The position numbers and the translations under genes are program-made. A stretch of DNA of 64,000 bases from NCBI GenBank assembly GCA_025210455.1, contig JAOARQ010000043.1, positions 20,382 to 84,381 on the forward strand. The letters run 5' to 3'. Source of the DNA: Pelagimonas sp. GTDB lineage: Bacteria > Pseudomonadota > Alphaproteobacteria > Rhodobacterales > Rhodobacteraceae. This document shows, in pieces, positions 18,506-26,673 of this stretch (within the stretch, counting starts at the first letter, position 1; each line of letters opens with the position of its first letter). The notes under the pieces were generated by a model. The model did not search any database. It had not been told where the DNA came from and worked only from the letters and a program-made list of their open reading frames with translations.

Positions 18506-19645
18506 TCATCTTTCCTGTGTCAGGCGTGCGCGCACCAGATTGGCCCAGAACCGGGCTCCGATGGGTAAAAGCGCATCGTTGAAATCATAGTCTGAGGCAT
18601 GCAGCGGCTGCCCATGCGCGCCAGTTGTCCCATTGCCCAGCAGCAGGAAGCAGGCGGGAATCATGCTCGCAAAATGGGCGAAATCCTCTGAAAAGCTCAT
18701 GGGCGGACGATCGCGATGCACCTCAAGACCGCTTTGCTCGGCGGCTTGATACACCGCCTCGCAAGGGGCGGGCGCGTTGATGGTTTCGATGAACTCGGTT
18801 GTAAATTCCATCGTAATCTCAACCGCATGGGTGGTGGCGATCCCAGCACAAATCTGGCGCATGAAGCTCTCAATCGCGGTGCGGTCTTGGGGTGACCTTG
18901 CGCGCACATCCCCTTTCAGGGTCGTGCGTCCGGGCAGCACATTGCGTTGCCCATCGGTCAGAAACTCTGTGACCGAAACCACCGCACCCGCGCCGGGGGA
19001 CAGTTTGCGCGAAACGATGGTTTGCAACGCCAGCACCAGTTCCGCGCCCACGGTGATAGTCTCGACCCCCACCTGAGGCATCGACGCATGGCCGCCCTGG
19101 CCGATAATGTTGATTTCAAACAGGCTTTCACTGCTGCAAATCACCCCGGCCCGGGTCGAAACCTGCCCCAGAGGCGCGCCGGGCAGATTGTGGATGGCAT
19201 AGATTTCATCCATCGGAAACTGATGCAGCACGCCTTCTTCGATCATCGCCTGCGCGCCTTTGCCGTGTTCTTCGTTGGGTTGAAAAATGAACATGACGCT
19301 GCCGTCAAAGTCACCCTCACGGGCAAGCTGCTCTGCTGCGCCCAAAAGCATGGTCATATGCCCGTCGTGGCCGCAGGCATGCATCACGCCGGGGGTTTGT
19401 GAAGGATAGTCATGCGTTGAAGTTTCCAAAATCGGCAGCGCATCCATATCGGCGCGCAATCCGATACAGCGGTGTCCATTGCCGCGCCGCAAAACGCCGA
19501 TGACGCCTGCGCCTTCATGTACCTCAAGCCCCAGATCCCGCAGGATCTGCGCCACTTTTGATTTGCTGCGGATTTCCTGAAACCCCAGTTCGGGATGCCT
19601 GTGAAAATCGCGCCGTAGTGCTGTCAGATCCAGTTCCTGCGCCAT
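18506..19645 (-). CDS. M20 family amidohydrolase (hippurate hydrolase/N-acyl amino acid deacylase-like)
   Basis: This 379-residue cytosolic metallohydrolase has RRDFHRHPELGFQE at the N-terminus, a DMDALPI motif and ACGHDGHMTMLLGAA for metal binding. FQPNEEHGKGA follows with the catalytic Glu pair, then a dimerisation domain with GGHASMP. These enzymes hydrolyse N-acyl amino acids or related amides. It is the first gene of the minus-strand operon with dpaL, M24 and racemase-like genes, and is divergent from an Lrp regulator 116 bp away. It could deacylate an N-acyl diaminopropionate (inference). The family is certain but the substrate is not. Confidence 0.9.
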   Translation of the reverse strand: MAQELDLTALRRDFHRHPELGFQEIRSKSKVAQILRDLGLEVHEGAGVIGVLRRGNGHRCIGLRADMDALPILETSTHDYPSQTPGVMHACGHDGHMTMLLGAAEQLAREGDFDGSVMFIFQPNEEHGKGAQAMIEEGVLHQFPMDEIYAIHNLPGAPLGQVSTRAGVICSSESLFEINIIGQGGHASMPQVGVETITVGAELVLALQTIVSRKLSPGAGAVVSVTEFLTDGQRNVLPGRTTLKGDVRARSPQDRTAIESFMRQICAGIATTHAVEITMEFTTEFIETINAPAPCEAVYQAAEQSGLEVHRDRPPMSFSEDFAHFASMIPACFLLLGNGTTGAHGQPLHASDYDFNDALLPIGARFWANLVRARLTQER

Positions 19646-19761
19646 ATGCCCACCTGTGTTTGAGCCAGTTTATGCAGATTTCAGGAGGTTGCGCGTCGAT
19701 CTTGCATGCGAATGTTCTGAAATTGATTGTGTGAGTGTAATTTGGTGATGATAAACGGAAC

Positions 19762-20211
19762 ATGGACGAAAAAGATCACAATATCCTCAGGCTGATGCAG
19801 CGCGATGCCCGCCTGACCGCAGAGGCCATTAGTCAGCAGGTGGGGCTATCACCGCCCGCAGTGCAAAAGCGACTGAAAAAGCTGCGCGACACCGGGGTGA
19901 TCGAACGCGATATCGCTGTGTTGTCACCGGGCAAGCTGGGGCGAGACATGACCATCATCGTCGAAGTGTTGCTGGAACGGGAAAACCGGGCACAACTGGA
20001 TGCCTTCAAACGCAAAATGCGCACTGCGGACTGTGTCCAGCAATGCTATTACACCACAGGAGAGGCGGATTTCCTGCTGATCCTGACGGTGAAAGACATC
20101 AAGGAATATGAAGCCTTTACACAGGAACATTTCTTTGACGCATCCAACATCAGCCGATTTAAAACGGCGGTTGTGATGGATCGGGTGAAGGTGAGCTTGG
20201 ATGTTTTGTAG
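19762..20211 (+). CDS. Lrp/AsnC family transcriptional regulator of the diaminopropionate operon
   Basis: This 149-residue protein has an N-terminal winged helix (MDEKDHNILRLMQRDARLTAEA, with LSPPAVQKRLKKLRDTGVIE) and a C-terminal RAM domain with CVQQCYYTTGEADFLLIL. It is divergent from the M20-dpaL-M24-racemase operon, so it most likely controls that operon in response to an amino acid. It differs clearly in sequence from the Lrp protein at 12995. A bidirectional terminator follows before the convergent BMP gene. Confidence 0.92.
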   Translation: MDEKDHNILRLMQRDARLTAEAISQQVGLSPPAVQKRLKKLRDTGVIERDIAVLSPGKLGRDMTIIVEVLLERENRAQLDAFKRKMRTADCVQQCYYTTGEADFLLILTVKDIKEYEAFTQEHFFDASNISRFKTAVVMDRVKVSLDVL

Positions 20212-20304
20212 TGTTTTGGTCACGACGATCCCGGTAAACGGTCTTTTGTAAAGTCGGTTTTATTTGCTCAACTGACTTTTGGCACCGAAGCAGGCCCCAT
20301 AAAA

Positions 20305-20330
20305 AAAGCCCCACCAATAGGCGGGGCTTT
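20305..20330. terminator. Bidirectional terminator between lrp-type gene and BMP gene
   Basis: AAAGCCCC at 20305-20312 pairs with GGGGCTTT at 20323-20330, with a partly paired loop. A-rich sequence precedes it and T-rich sequence follows it. It lies between two convergent stop codons and can serve both strands. Confidence 0.8.
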
Positions 20331-20353
20331 CATAATTTCTATATTCCGAAGGC

Positions 20354-21427
20354 TTAGTTCGGGATCTCGGCGTTCAGGCCTTCGACGTAAAAGTTCATGC
20401 CCAGCAGATCGCCGTCAGAGGCGGTTTCGCCTTCAACCAGCCAGACCGAACCGTCGGCTTTGTTGATCGGGCCGGTGAACGTGTGGTAATCGCCCGAAGC
20501 CAGCGAGTCTTTCAGCGCCAGAGCTTCTTCTTTGACTTTGGCAGGAACAGCGTCGGTGATTTCACCAATGCCCACCATGCCCGCGCCGATGCCGTCCCAG
20601 GTTTGAACGGTCGACCAGGTTCCATCCATCACAGCCTGAACACGCTGCACATAGTAGGGGCCCCAATCATCGATGATCGACGATACGCGCGGTTTCGGGC
20701 CGTATTCAGCCATATCCGACGCCTGACCAAAGGTGATCACATTGCCTGCTTCCTGCGCTGCCGCCTGAGGTGCGGTTGAATCGGTGTGCTGCAGCACCAC
20801 GTCACAGCCTTGCTCGATCAGCGCTTTGGCTGCGTCGGCTTCTTTGGCTGGGTCAAACCATGTGTAGGCCCAGATGATTTTGAATTCGACGTCCGGGTTA
20901 ACCTTTTTGGCGTGCAGATAGGCCGAGTTGATGCCGCGGATCACTTCGGGGATCGGGAAAGAGGCGATGTAGCCGATCTTGTTGGTTTCGGTCATGCTGC
21001 CCGCGATATGGCCCTGAATGGCGCGACCTTCGTAGAAACGTGCGGAATAGGTCGACACGTTTTCCGAAGTCTTATAGCCGGTTGCGTGCTCGAACTTGAT
21101 GTTCGGGAACTTCTTTGCCACGGCAATGGTCTGGTCCATATAGCCAAACGAGGTGGTAAAGATGATGTCTGCACCCGACAGGGCCATCTGGGTGATCGCG
21201 CGTTCTGCGTCAGCCCCTTCAGGAACCGATTCCTGATAGATGGTTTTCACCTTGTCGCCAAAGGCGGCTTCGACAGCTTCGCGGCCTTTGTTGTGTTCAT
21301 AGGTCCAGCCGCCATCGCCGATGGGGCCAACATAAATAAAGCCTGCGGTGACAGGGTCATCCGCCTGTGCGGCGGTGCCCAGTGTCAGGGCAAAAGCGGC
21401 CGAGGCCAGCAGCGTTCTACGGTTCAT
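20354..21427 (-). CDS. BMP family ABC transporter substrate-binding protein
   Basis: This 357-residue periplasmic protein has a Sec signal peptide (MNRRTLLASAAFALTLGTAAQA, cleavage near residue 22). The mature domain reads FIYVGPIGDGGWTYEHNKGR, typical of the Med/PnrA/BMP family. Members bind nucleosides or other purine compounds. It is the last gene of the minus-strand xdh-ABC operon and its start overlaps the end of the channel gene by 11 bases. It lacks a lipobox cysteine, so it is probably soluble in the periplasm. A purine ligand is inferred from linkage to xanthine dehydrogenase. Confidence 0.92.
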   Translation of the reverse strand: MNRRTLLASAAFALTLGTAAQADDPVTAGFIYVGPIGDGGWTYEHNKGREAVEAAFGDKVKTIYQESVPEGADAERAITQMALSGADIIFTTSFGYMDQTIAVAKKFPNIKFEHATGYKTSENVSTYSARFYEGRAIQGHIAGSMTETNKIGYIASFPIPEVIRGINSAYLHAKKVNPDVEFKIIWAYTWFDPAKEADAAKALIEQGCDVVLQHTDSTAPQAAAQEAGNVITFGQASDMAEYGPKPRVSSIIDDWGPYYVQRVQAVMDGTWSTVQTWDGIGAGMVGIGEITDAVPAKVKEEALALKDSLASGDYHTFTGPINKADGSVWLVEGETASDGDLLGMNFYVEGLNAEIPN

Positions 21428-22193
21428 TTTCAGGTCTCCCTTGGTCAGGTTTGGTTTTATCTTCGTTTGTTTTTGGTGCGTTGAGCAAGGCCGAAGTCAC
21501 AATTCCGGTTGGGATTGCCACGACACCCAGGCCAACGATCAGGGTCAGCGCGGTGAAAACCTTCCCCGCGATGGTGATGGGATAGGCGTCTCCATAGCCC
21601 ACGGTGGTAAATGTGACCAGTGCCCACCACAGCGCCTGTGGGATGGTGCCAAAGGCTTCGGGTTGGGTGTCGCTTTCGAAATGGTGGATGCCGACCGCCG
21701 ATAGAAACAGGATGATCGAGGCCAGAAAGCTGAACAGGATCAGCTCATCGCGGCTTTGCGCCAGCGCGTGTTCAAAGCGGTAGAGCGCTTTGCGCATCCG
21801 CAGCAGTTTCAGCAAGCGGAACATACGCATCAGGCGTAGGGTGCGGATGGTTTCTGAATCGGGGAACAGGAACAGCAGCGCGGGCAGGATCGCCGCCAGA
21901 TCTACAATGCCCCAAAAGCTAAAGACATATTTCCAGCGATTGGGGGCAGACCACAGGCGCAGCAGGTATTCGACGACAAAGATCGTCAGAAAGATAACTT
22001 CCAGCGCATCTAGAACCCGGTAAATCGGCCCGCTGAACTGCGGCATACTGCGCAGTGTTACAGCGATGGCCGAGCCAAGGATCACCCCATAGAGCAGATA
22101 GCCGATCCATTTGTCTCGGGTTTCCAGATGATAATCAAAGGCGCATTGCAGGCGCGCCTTTGACCAGCCGAAATATGTCTTGTCTGCGCTCAC
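21417..22193 (-). CDS. Voltage-gated-type potassium channel (six-TM ion transporter)
   Basis: This 258-residue protein has six membrane segments. An S4-like helix bears regularly spaced arginines at about residues 117-134 (RTLRLMRMFRLLKLLRMR), and the pore loop carries the K+ selectivity filter TTVGYGD (residues 196-202). This is the KvAP-like prokaryotic Kv architecture without an RCK domain. The charged C-terminal tail is short. The gene starts 3 bp after the permease gene and overlaps the BMP gene by 11 bases. It is therefore embedded in a nucleobase transport and xanthine dehydrogenase operon, an unexpected place for a channel. What gates it and why it is there are unknown. Confidence 0.9.
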   Translation of the reverse strand: MSADKTYFGWSKARLQCAFDYHLETRDKWIGYLLYGVILGSAIAVTLRSMPQFSGPIYRVLDALEVIFLTIFVVEYLLRLWSAPNRWKYVFSFWGIVDLAAILPALLFLFPDSETIRTLRLMRMFRLLKLLRMRKALYRFEHALAQSRDELILFSFLASIILFLSAVGIHHFESDTQPEAFGTIPQALWWALVTFTTVGYGDAYPITIAGKVFTALTLIVGLGVVAIPTGIVTSALLNAPKTNEDKTKPDQGRPENEP

Positions 22194-22196
22194 CTG

Positions 22197-23120
22197 TCAG
22201 TGCGACGCATGGAAGGCGCGACCCAGCGATGCGGGGGCCCCATGGGCGCCACGGGCTGAGATGATGACCAGAACGATGATGGTGATCAGATAGGGCGATG
22301 CCGACAGCAGCGCCACCGGCACATTTGCGCCTGCCGCCTGCAGGTTCAGCTGCAAGACAGTGACCCCGCCAAACAGATAGGCGCCCACCAGAATGCGGCC
22401 CGCGCGCCATGACGCAAAGACCACAATCGCCAGCGCGATCCAGCCCGCGCCTGCGGTCATGCCTTCGGTCCATTGTGGCACCCGCACGAGGCTAAGGTAG
22501 GCCCCGCCAAGGCCGGAACAGGCACCACCGAACAGGATCGCCATCAGTCGCACATGCACAACCTTATAGCCAAGCGCATGGGCGCTATCGTGGCTTTCGC
22601 CAACGGCGCGCAGGATCAGGCCCGCACGGCTGTGTTTGAGAAAGGCCCAGACTGCGACAACCAGTGCAAGGCTGACGTAAACCATCAGATCATGGGAAAA
22701 CAGCATTGGACCGACAACCGGCAGATCGCTGAGCAGCGGGATATCCAGTTTTGGCAGGGTGGGGGATTTCATCCCCTCATAGGGTTTGCCGATCAGCGAT
22801 GACAGGCCAAGCCCGACCAATGTCAGCCCCAACCCCGTCGCCACCTGATTTGACAGCAAGAACAGCACCAGCACCGCAAAGGCCGCAGAAAGCACCGCCC
22901 CCGCGACAGCGGCCGCCGCAAACCCCAGGATCGGCGATGAGGTGTTCACCGCGACAGCAAAGCCGACGACGGCCCCGGTGATCATCATGCCCTCAACCCC
23001 AAGGTTCAGCACCCCGGATTTTTCCACCACCATTTCACCGATGGCGGCAAACAGGATAGGCGTGGCAGAGACCATGATCGAAGCCACAAGAAGGATAGGC
23101 GAAATCGAAGACAGATCCAT
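22197..23120 (-). CDS. ABC transporter permease (BMP/nucleoside type), second permease
   Basis: This 307-residue hydrophobic protein of the BPD_transp_2 family has EKSGVLNLGVEGMMITGAV near the N-terminus, the hallmark of simple-sugar and nucleoside permeases, and about eight to ten membrane segments. It pairs with the permease at 23120; stop and start codons overlap by one base. With the double ATPase and BMP binding protein it completes an importer. The likely cargo is a purine or nucleoside, judged from the adjoining xanthine dehydrogenase genes (inference). Confidence 0.9.
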   Translation of the reverse strand: MDLSSISPILLVASIMVSATPILFAAIGEMVVEKSGVLNLGVEGMMITGAVVGFAVAVNTSSPILGFAAAAVAGAVLSAAFAVLVLFLLSNQVATGLGLTLVGLGLSSLIGKPYEGMKSPTLPKLDIPLLSDLPVVGPMLFSHDLMVYVSLALVVAVWAFLKHSRAGLILRAVGESHDSAHALGYKVVHVRLMAILFGGACSGLGGAYLSLVRVPQWTEGMTAGAGWIALAIVVFASWRAGRILVGAYLFGGVTVLQLNLQAAGANVPVALLSASPYLITIIVLVIISARGAHGAPASLGRAFHASH

Positions 23121-24208
23121 TATGCGGTCTCCTTCTTGGTGGTGCGGGCGATACGGAAATTGGTGAAGACGTCAGTGGCCAGAAGGAAGAACAGCAGCAT
23201 CCCCTGGAACAGCTGGATAGAGGCCCCCGGCACCCCCAGCATCAGCTGCGCCAATTCACCGCCGATATAGGTCAGCGCCATAAGAAGCCCGGCCAGCAGG
23301 ATGCCGATGGGGTTCAAACGGCCAAGGAAGGCCACGATGATTGCGGTAAACCCATAGCCGGAATTGAAATCAATGCTGATTTGCCCGGCGGGGCCGGTGA
23401 CTTCGAAGAGGCCCGCCATACCGGCCAGCGCGCCCGAAATTCCCAGACACAGGATCACAATCCGTGTTGGGCTGACCCCTGCAAAGCGCGCGGCGCGCGG
23501 CGCTTCGCCGGTCAGGCGGATGTTATAGCCCATGATATGGCGGCTTAGCATGACATAGGCACCGATCACGGCGATAAAGGCAAAGACCACACCCCAGTGC
23601 ATCCCGGTGCCGGTAAAAATTTCGGCGTTATGGGCTGCGTCCCATTCCTTGAAATTGCGCGATCCGGGAAAGCCCATGCCGTCAGGATTGCGCAGCAGGC
23701 CCGATGACATCGAGGCCAGAATATTTTCCGCCACATAGACCAGCATCAGCGACACAAGGATTTCATTTGTGCCAAAGCGGGTTTTCAGCAGCGCGGGGAT
23801 CATCGACCAGACCCAGCCCCCTAGACCACCAGCGATGATCATCAGCGGAAAGATCAGAACGCTTTCTGACGGGTAAAAGGCCAGACCTGCCGCGGCCCCG
23901 CAGATGGCCCCCATGATGTACTGGCCCTCAGCGCCGATGTTCCAGATGCCCGCCTTGAAGCCAATCGACAGGCCAATGGCGATCAGGATCAGCGGTCCGG
24001 CTTTGACCAGCAGCTGCGGGCGGGAATAGGCGGCAAAATTCGGGTGGAACAGCGGATCCCAGAAAATGGTGCGAATGGCTTCGAAAGGGTCAGCGCCCAA
24101 GAATGCAAACAGCAGCCCGCCAAAGATCATGGTCATGATCACCGCCAGCAAGGGCGAAAAGCTGGACCAAAAGCGTGAGGGTTGCGGGCGTTTTTCGAGA
24201 CGGATCAT
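23120..24208 (-). CDS. ABC transporter permease (BMP/nucleoside type), first permease
   Basis: This 362-residue membrane protein has KAGIWNIGAEGQYIMGAI at about residues 85-102, the conserved motif of this permease class, and repeated hydrophobic segments. It forms the heterodimeric channel with the next gene. It lies 39 bp after the ATP-binding gene in the same direction. The longer first permease and shorter second permease match the arrangement in known BMP-linked systems. Confidence 0.9.
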   Translation of the reverse strand: MIRLEKRPQPSRFWSSFSPLLAVIMTMIFGGLLFAFLGADPFEAIRTIFWDPLFHPNFAAYSRPQLLVKAGPLILIAIGLSIGFKAGIWNIGAEGQYIMGAICGAAAGLAFYPSESVLIFPLMIIAGGLGGWVWSMIPALLKTRFGTNEILVSLMLVYVAENILASMSSGLLRNPDGMGFPGSRNFKEWDAAHNAEIFTGTGMHWGVVFAFIAVIGAYVMLSRHIMGYNIRLTGEAPRAARFAGVSPTRIVILCLGISGALAGMAGLFEVTGPAGQISIDFNSGYGFTAIIVAFLGRLNPIGILLAGLLMALTYIGGELAQLMLGVPGASIQLFQGMLLFFLLATDVFTNFRIARTTKKETA

Positions 24209-24247
24209 AGGGCGCCTCCGATCAGAGAATGGAAAAGGTCAGAGGGA

Positions 24248-25771
24248 TCAGGCATCTGCATGGGCCACCTCCATGTCATGGGCACCGCCCATCATCAGGC
24301 CGATCTGTTCGATATCCAGATCGACAACCGGGCGTGGGGCTGACAGACGCCCCTCGTTTAATGCTCCGAAACGATCTGAAACCTCCATGAGTTCATCCAG
24401 ATCCTGTGAGATCACCACAATGGCGCTGCCTTTGGCCGCCAGATCCAGGATCGACTGGCGAATAAACGCGGCGGCGGCGGCATCCACGCCCCAGGTGGGC
24501 TGGTTGATCACCAGCAGATCAGGCTGCTGCACAATTTCGCGACCCACCACGAATTTCTGCAGATTGCCCCCAGACAGCGCGCGCGCAGCCACATCCGGGC
24601 CGGGGGTGCGCACATCAAACTGCTTGATGACGTTTTCCGCAAAAGCGCGGGCTTTATCCCAGCGTATGAAGCCGTTGCTCAGGATATCTTCGCCGCGCGC
24701 GGCGGTCAGCACGCCATTTTCTGTCAGGCTCATATCCGGGGCTGCCGCATGGCCAAGACGTTCCTCTGGCGCTGAAAGCACGCGCACGCCGCGGCGTTCA
24801 ATCGGGCCGGCGGTGCTGATATCCTGACCATCCAGAATAACCATGCCGGGCTGTGCCGGATGTTCGCCGGACAGGGCAGACAGCAGCTCATCCTGCCCAT
24901 TGCCAGCCACACCGCCCAGACCCAGCACTTCTCCCGCTTGGACTTCAAAACTGATGTCACGCAAAGGTGTACCAAAGCCGCCGGGTGCGGGCAGGTTCAG
25001 GTTTTTGACCTGCAATCGCACTTTGCCCAGATCTTTGTCTTTGGCGGTTGGGGTGGCAAAAGAGCTGCCCACCATCATTTCCGCCATCTCGCGCGCCTGC
25101 GTTTCAGACGGTGTACAGGTGCCGACATTCTTGCCATGACGCAGCACAGTGGCGTGATCACACAGCGCGCGGATCTCTTCCAGCTTGTGCGAAATATACA
25201 GGATCGAGGTGCCCTCTGATTTCAGCTTGCGCAGGGTCTCAAAAAGAATATCCACCTCTTGTGGGGTCAGAACGCTGGTGGGTTCATCCATGATCAGCAG
25301 GCGCGGATCCTGCAAAAGGCAGCGAATGATCTCAACCCGCTGACGTTCCCCGGCAGACAGCGTGCCAACCGTGCGATGCGGATCGAGCGGCAAGCCGTAG
25401 TTTTCCGAGACCTCTTTGATCTGTTTTGCCAGATCACGCGGCGCAGGCGGATTATCCATGCCAAGCGCGACATTTTCCGCCACATCCAAAGCATCAAACA
25501 GCGAAAAGTGCTGAAACACCATGGCCACGCCAGATTTGCGCGCCTCAGAGGGTTTCGCGGGCTTGTAAGCCGCGCCATCCATGACCATTTCACCGATATC
25601 CGGTGCGACAAGACCATAGATCATTTTCACCAGCGTGGATTTCCCCGCACCGTTTTCCCCCAAAAGCGCGTGAATTTCGCCCTTTTGAATATCGAATGAG
25701 ACATCATCATTGGCGACAACGCCGGGATATGCCTTTCTCAGGCCCCGGATGCTGAGCAGTGTCTGTTCCAT
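24248..25771 (-). CDS. ABC transporter ATP-binding protein with two nucleotide-binding domains
   Basis: This 507-residue protein has two fused ABC domains. The first is canonical: Walker A GENGAGKST (residues 38-46), signature LSAGERQRVEI and Walker B LLIMDEPTS. The second has a degenerate Walker A (GVAGNGQDELL, no GKS/T) and an altered Walker B (LVINQPTWGVD), while its signature LSGGNLQK is intact. This asymmetry is usual for sugar and nucleoside importers of this class. The start MEQTLLSIRGLRKAYPG at 25771 overlaps the 3' end of xdhC by 34 bases. A longer open frame to 25936 lies wholly within xdhC and is rejected. Confidence 0.92.
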   Translation of the reverse strand: MEQTLLSIRGLRKAYPGVVANDDVSFDIQKGEIHALLGENGAGKSTLVKMIYGLVAPDIGEMVMDGAAYKPAKPSEARKSGVAMVFQHFSLFDALDVAENVALGMDNPPAPRDLAKQIKEVSENYGLPLDPHRTVGTLSAGERQRVEIIRCLLQDPRLLIMDEPTSVLTPQEVDILFETLRKLKSEGTSILYISHKLEEIRALCDHATVLRHGKNVGTCTPSETQAREMAEMMVGSSFATPTAKDKDLGKVRLQVKNLNLPAPGGFGTPLRDISFEVQAGEVLGLGGVAGNGQDELLSALSGEHPAQPGMVILDGQDISTAGPIERRGVRVLSAPEERLGHAAAPDMSLTENGVLTAARGEDILSNGFIRWDKARAFAENVIKQFDVRTPGPDVAARALSGGNLQKFVVGREIVQQPDLLVINQPTWGVDAAAAAFIRQSILDLAAKGSAIVVISQDLDELMEVSDRFGALNEGRLSAPRPVVDLDIEQIGLMMGGAHDMEVAHADA

Positions 25772-26673
25772 GCGTCCTGTCCCCCTGTTTTCTGTGTCAG
25801 TAGCTGGCTGGCCACGCCAATGGCAATGGCCTGCGGGTTCTTGCCTAGGTCTTTCTGACCAATTGGGCAGCAAATGCGCTGAATTTGTGCATCTGAATGG
25901 CCGAGATCGTGTAACCGTTTGCGAAAGCGGGCCCATTTCGTGTCAGACCCGATGACGCCCGCGAATCTGAACCGGTGGTGCAACGCTGCATGGCACAGCG
26001 CCAGATCCAGTTCGTGGCTATAGGTCAGGATCAGGTGGTTGGCCTCATGGGGGGCATAAGCCATCAGCCGGGCCGGATCGGGATCGGGCAGAGCGGTGAC
26101 ATGATCTGGGATGTGATCCGGGAAGCGCGCAGGCGCGGTATCCACCCAGGTGATCGCGTAATCCGGCAGCGGCGCCAGCGTTGTGACCAATGCCCGCCCC
26201 ACATGGCCCGCGCCCCAGATCCACAGCGGATCACGTGGCGCTTCTACGGGTTCCACCATCCATCCCTGAAGCAACTGCGTGTCGGGCAGTCTGCCCTGCG
26301 CCCGCGCCCTGTCCAGCAGGCGATGTACAGCCAGCGGCATGTCGCCCCCGCCACGGGCAAAGATCGGGCCATCCAGATTTTGCAGATCTGCGGCCTCATA
26401 ATGTTCGGTCAATAATGTGACCGAGCCACCGCAGCACTGCCCCAGCTCTGGCCCCAGCGGGTGGCGCGTCAGCCCTTGGCGCAGGAACGCCTGTTGGGCG
26501 GCTTGAAACTCTAGCGCGCCGCCACCGATTGTGCCGCTTTGCCCACCGGGCCAGACCAGCATCGCCGCCCCCACCTCACGCGGGGACGATCCTTTCACTT
26601 CGGCGATCACAACACGGGCAACCCGCCCATGCTGCGCCACCATTTTGCGCAGTGTTTCCAGATCAAGCGCCAT
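25738..26673 (-). CDS. xdhC: Xanthine dehydrogenase accessory protein XdhC
   Basis: This 311-residue protein starts MALDLETLRKMVAQHGRVAR and contains VKGSSPREVGAAMLV with GTIGGGALEFQA, as in XdhC/CoxI proteins. LWIWGAGHVGRALV marks the Rossmann-like second domain. XdhC binds molybdenum cofactor, promotes its sulfuration and inserts it into XdhB. It overlaps xdhB by 11 bases and the ABC ATPase gene by 34, so transport and oxidation genes are physically coupled. Confidence 0.93.
   Translation of the reverse strand: MALDLETLRKMVAQHGRVARVVIAEVKGSSPREVGAAMLVWPGGQSGTIGGGALEFQAAQQAFLRQGLTRHPLGPELGQCCGGSVTLLTEHYEAADLQNLDGPIFARGGGDMPLAVHRLLDRARAQGRLPDTQLLQGWMVEPVEAPRDPLWIWGAGHVGRALVTTLAPLPDYAITWVDTAPARFPDHIPDHVTALPDPDPARLMAYAPHEANHLILTYSHELDLALCHAALHHRFRFAGVIGSDTKWARFRKRLHDLGHSDAQIQRICCPIGQKDLGKNPQAIAIGVASQLLTQKTGGQDAWNRHCSASGA

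Noticed and set aside
24248..25771. Degenerate second nucleotide-binding site in the ABC ATPase as a damaged gene
   Set aside because: Loss of the second Walker A lysine and Walker B acid is usual in double-domain importers of this class, so it is not treated as an anomaly.
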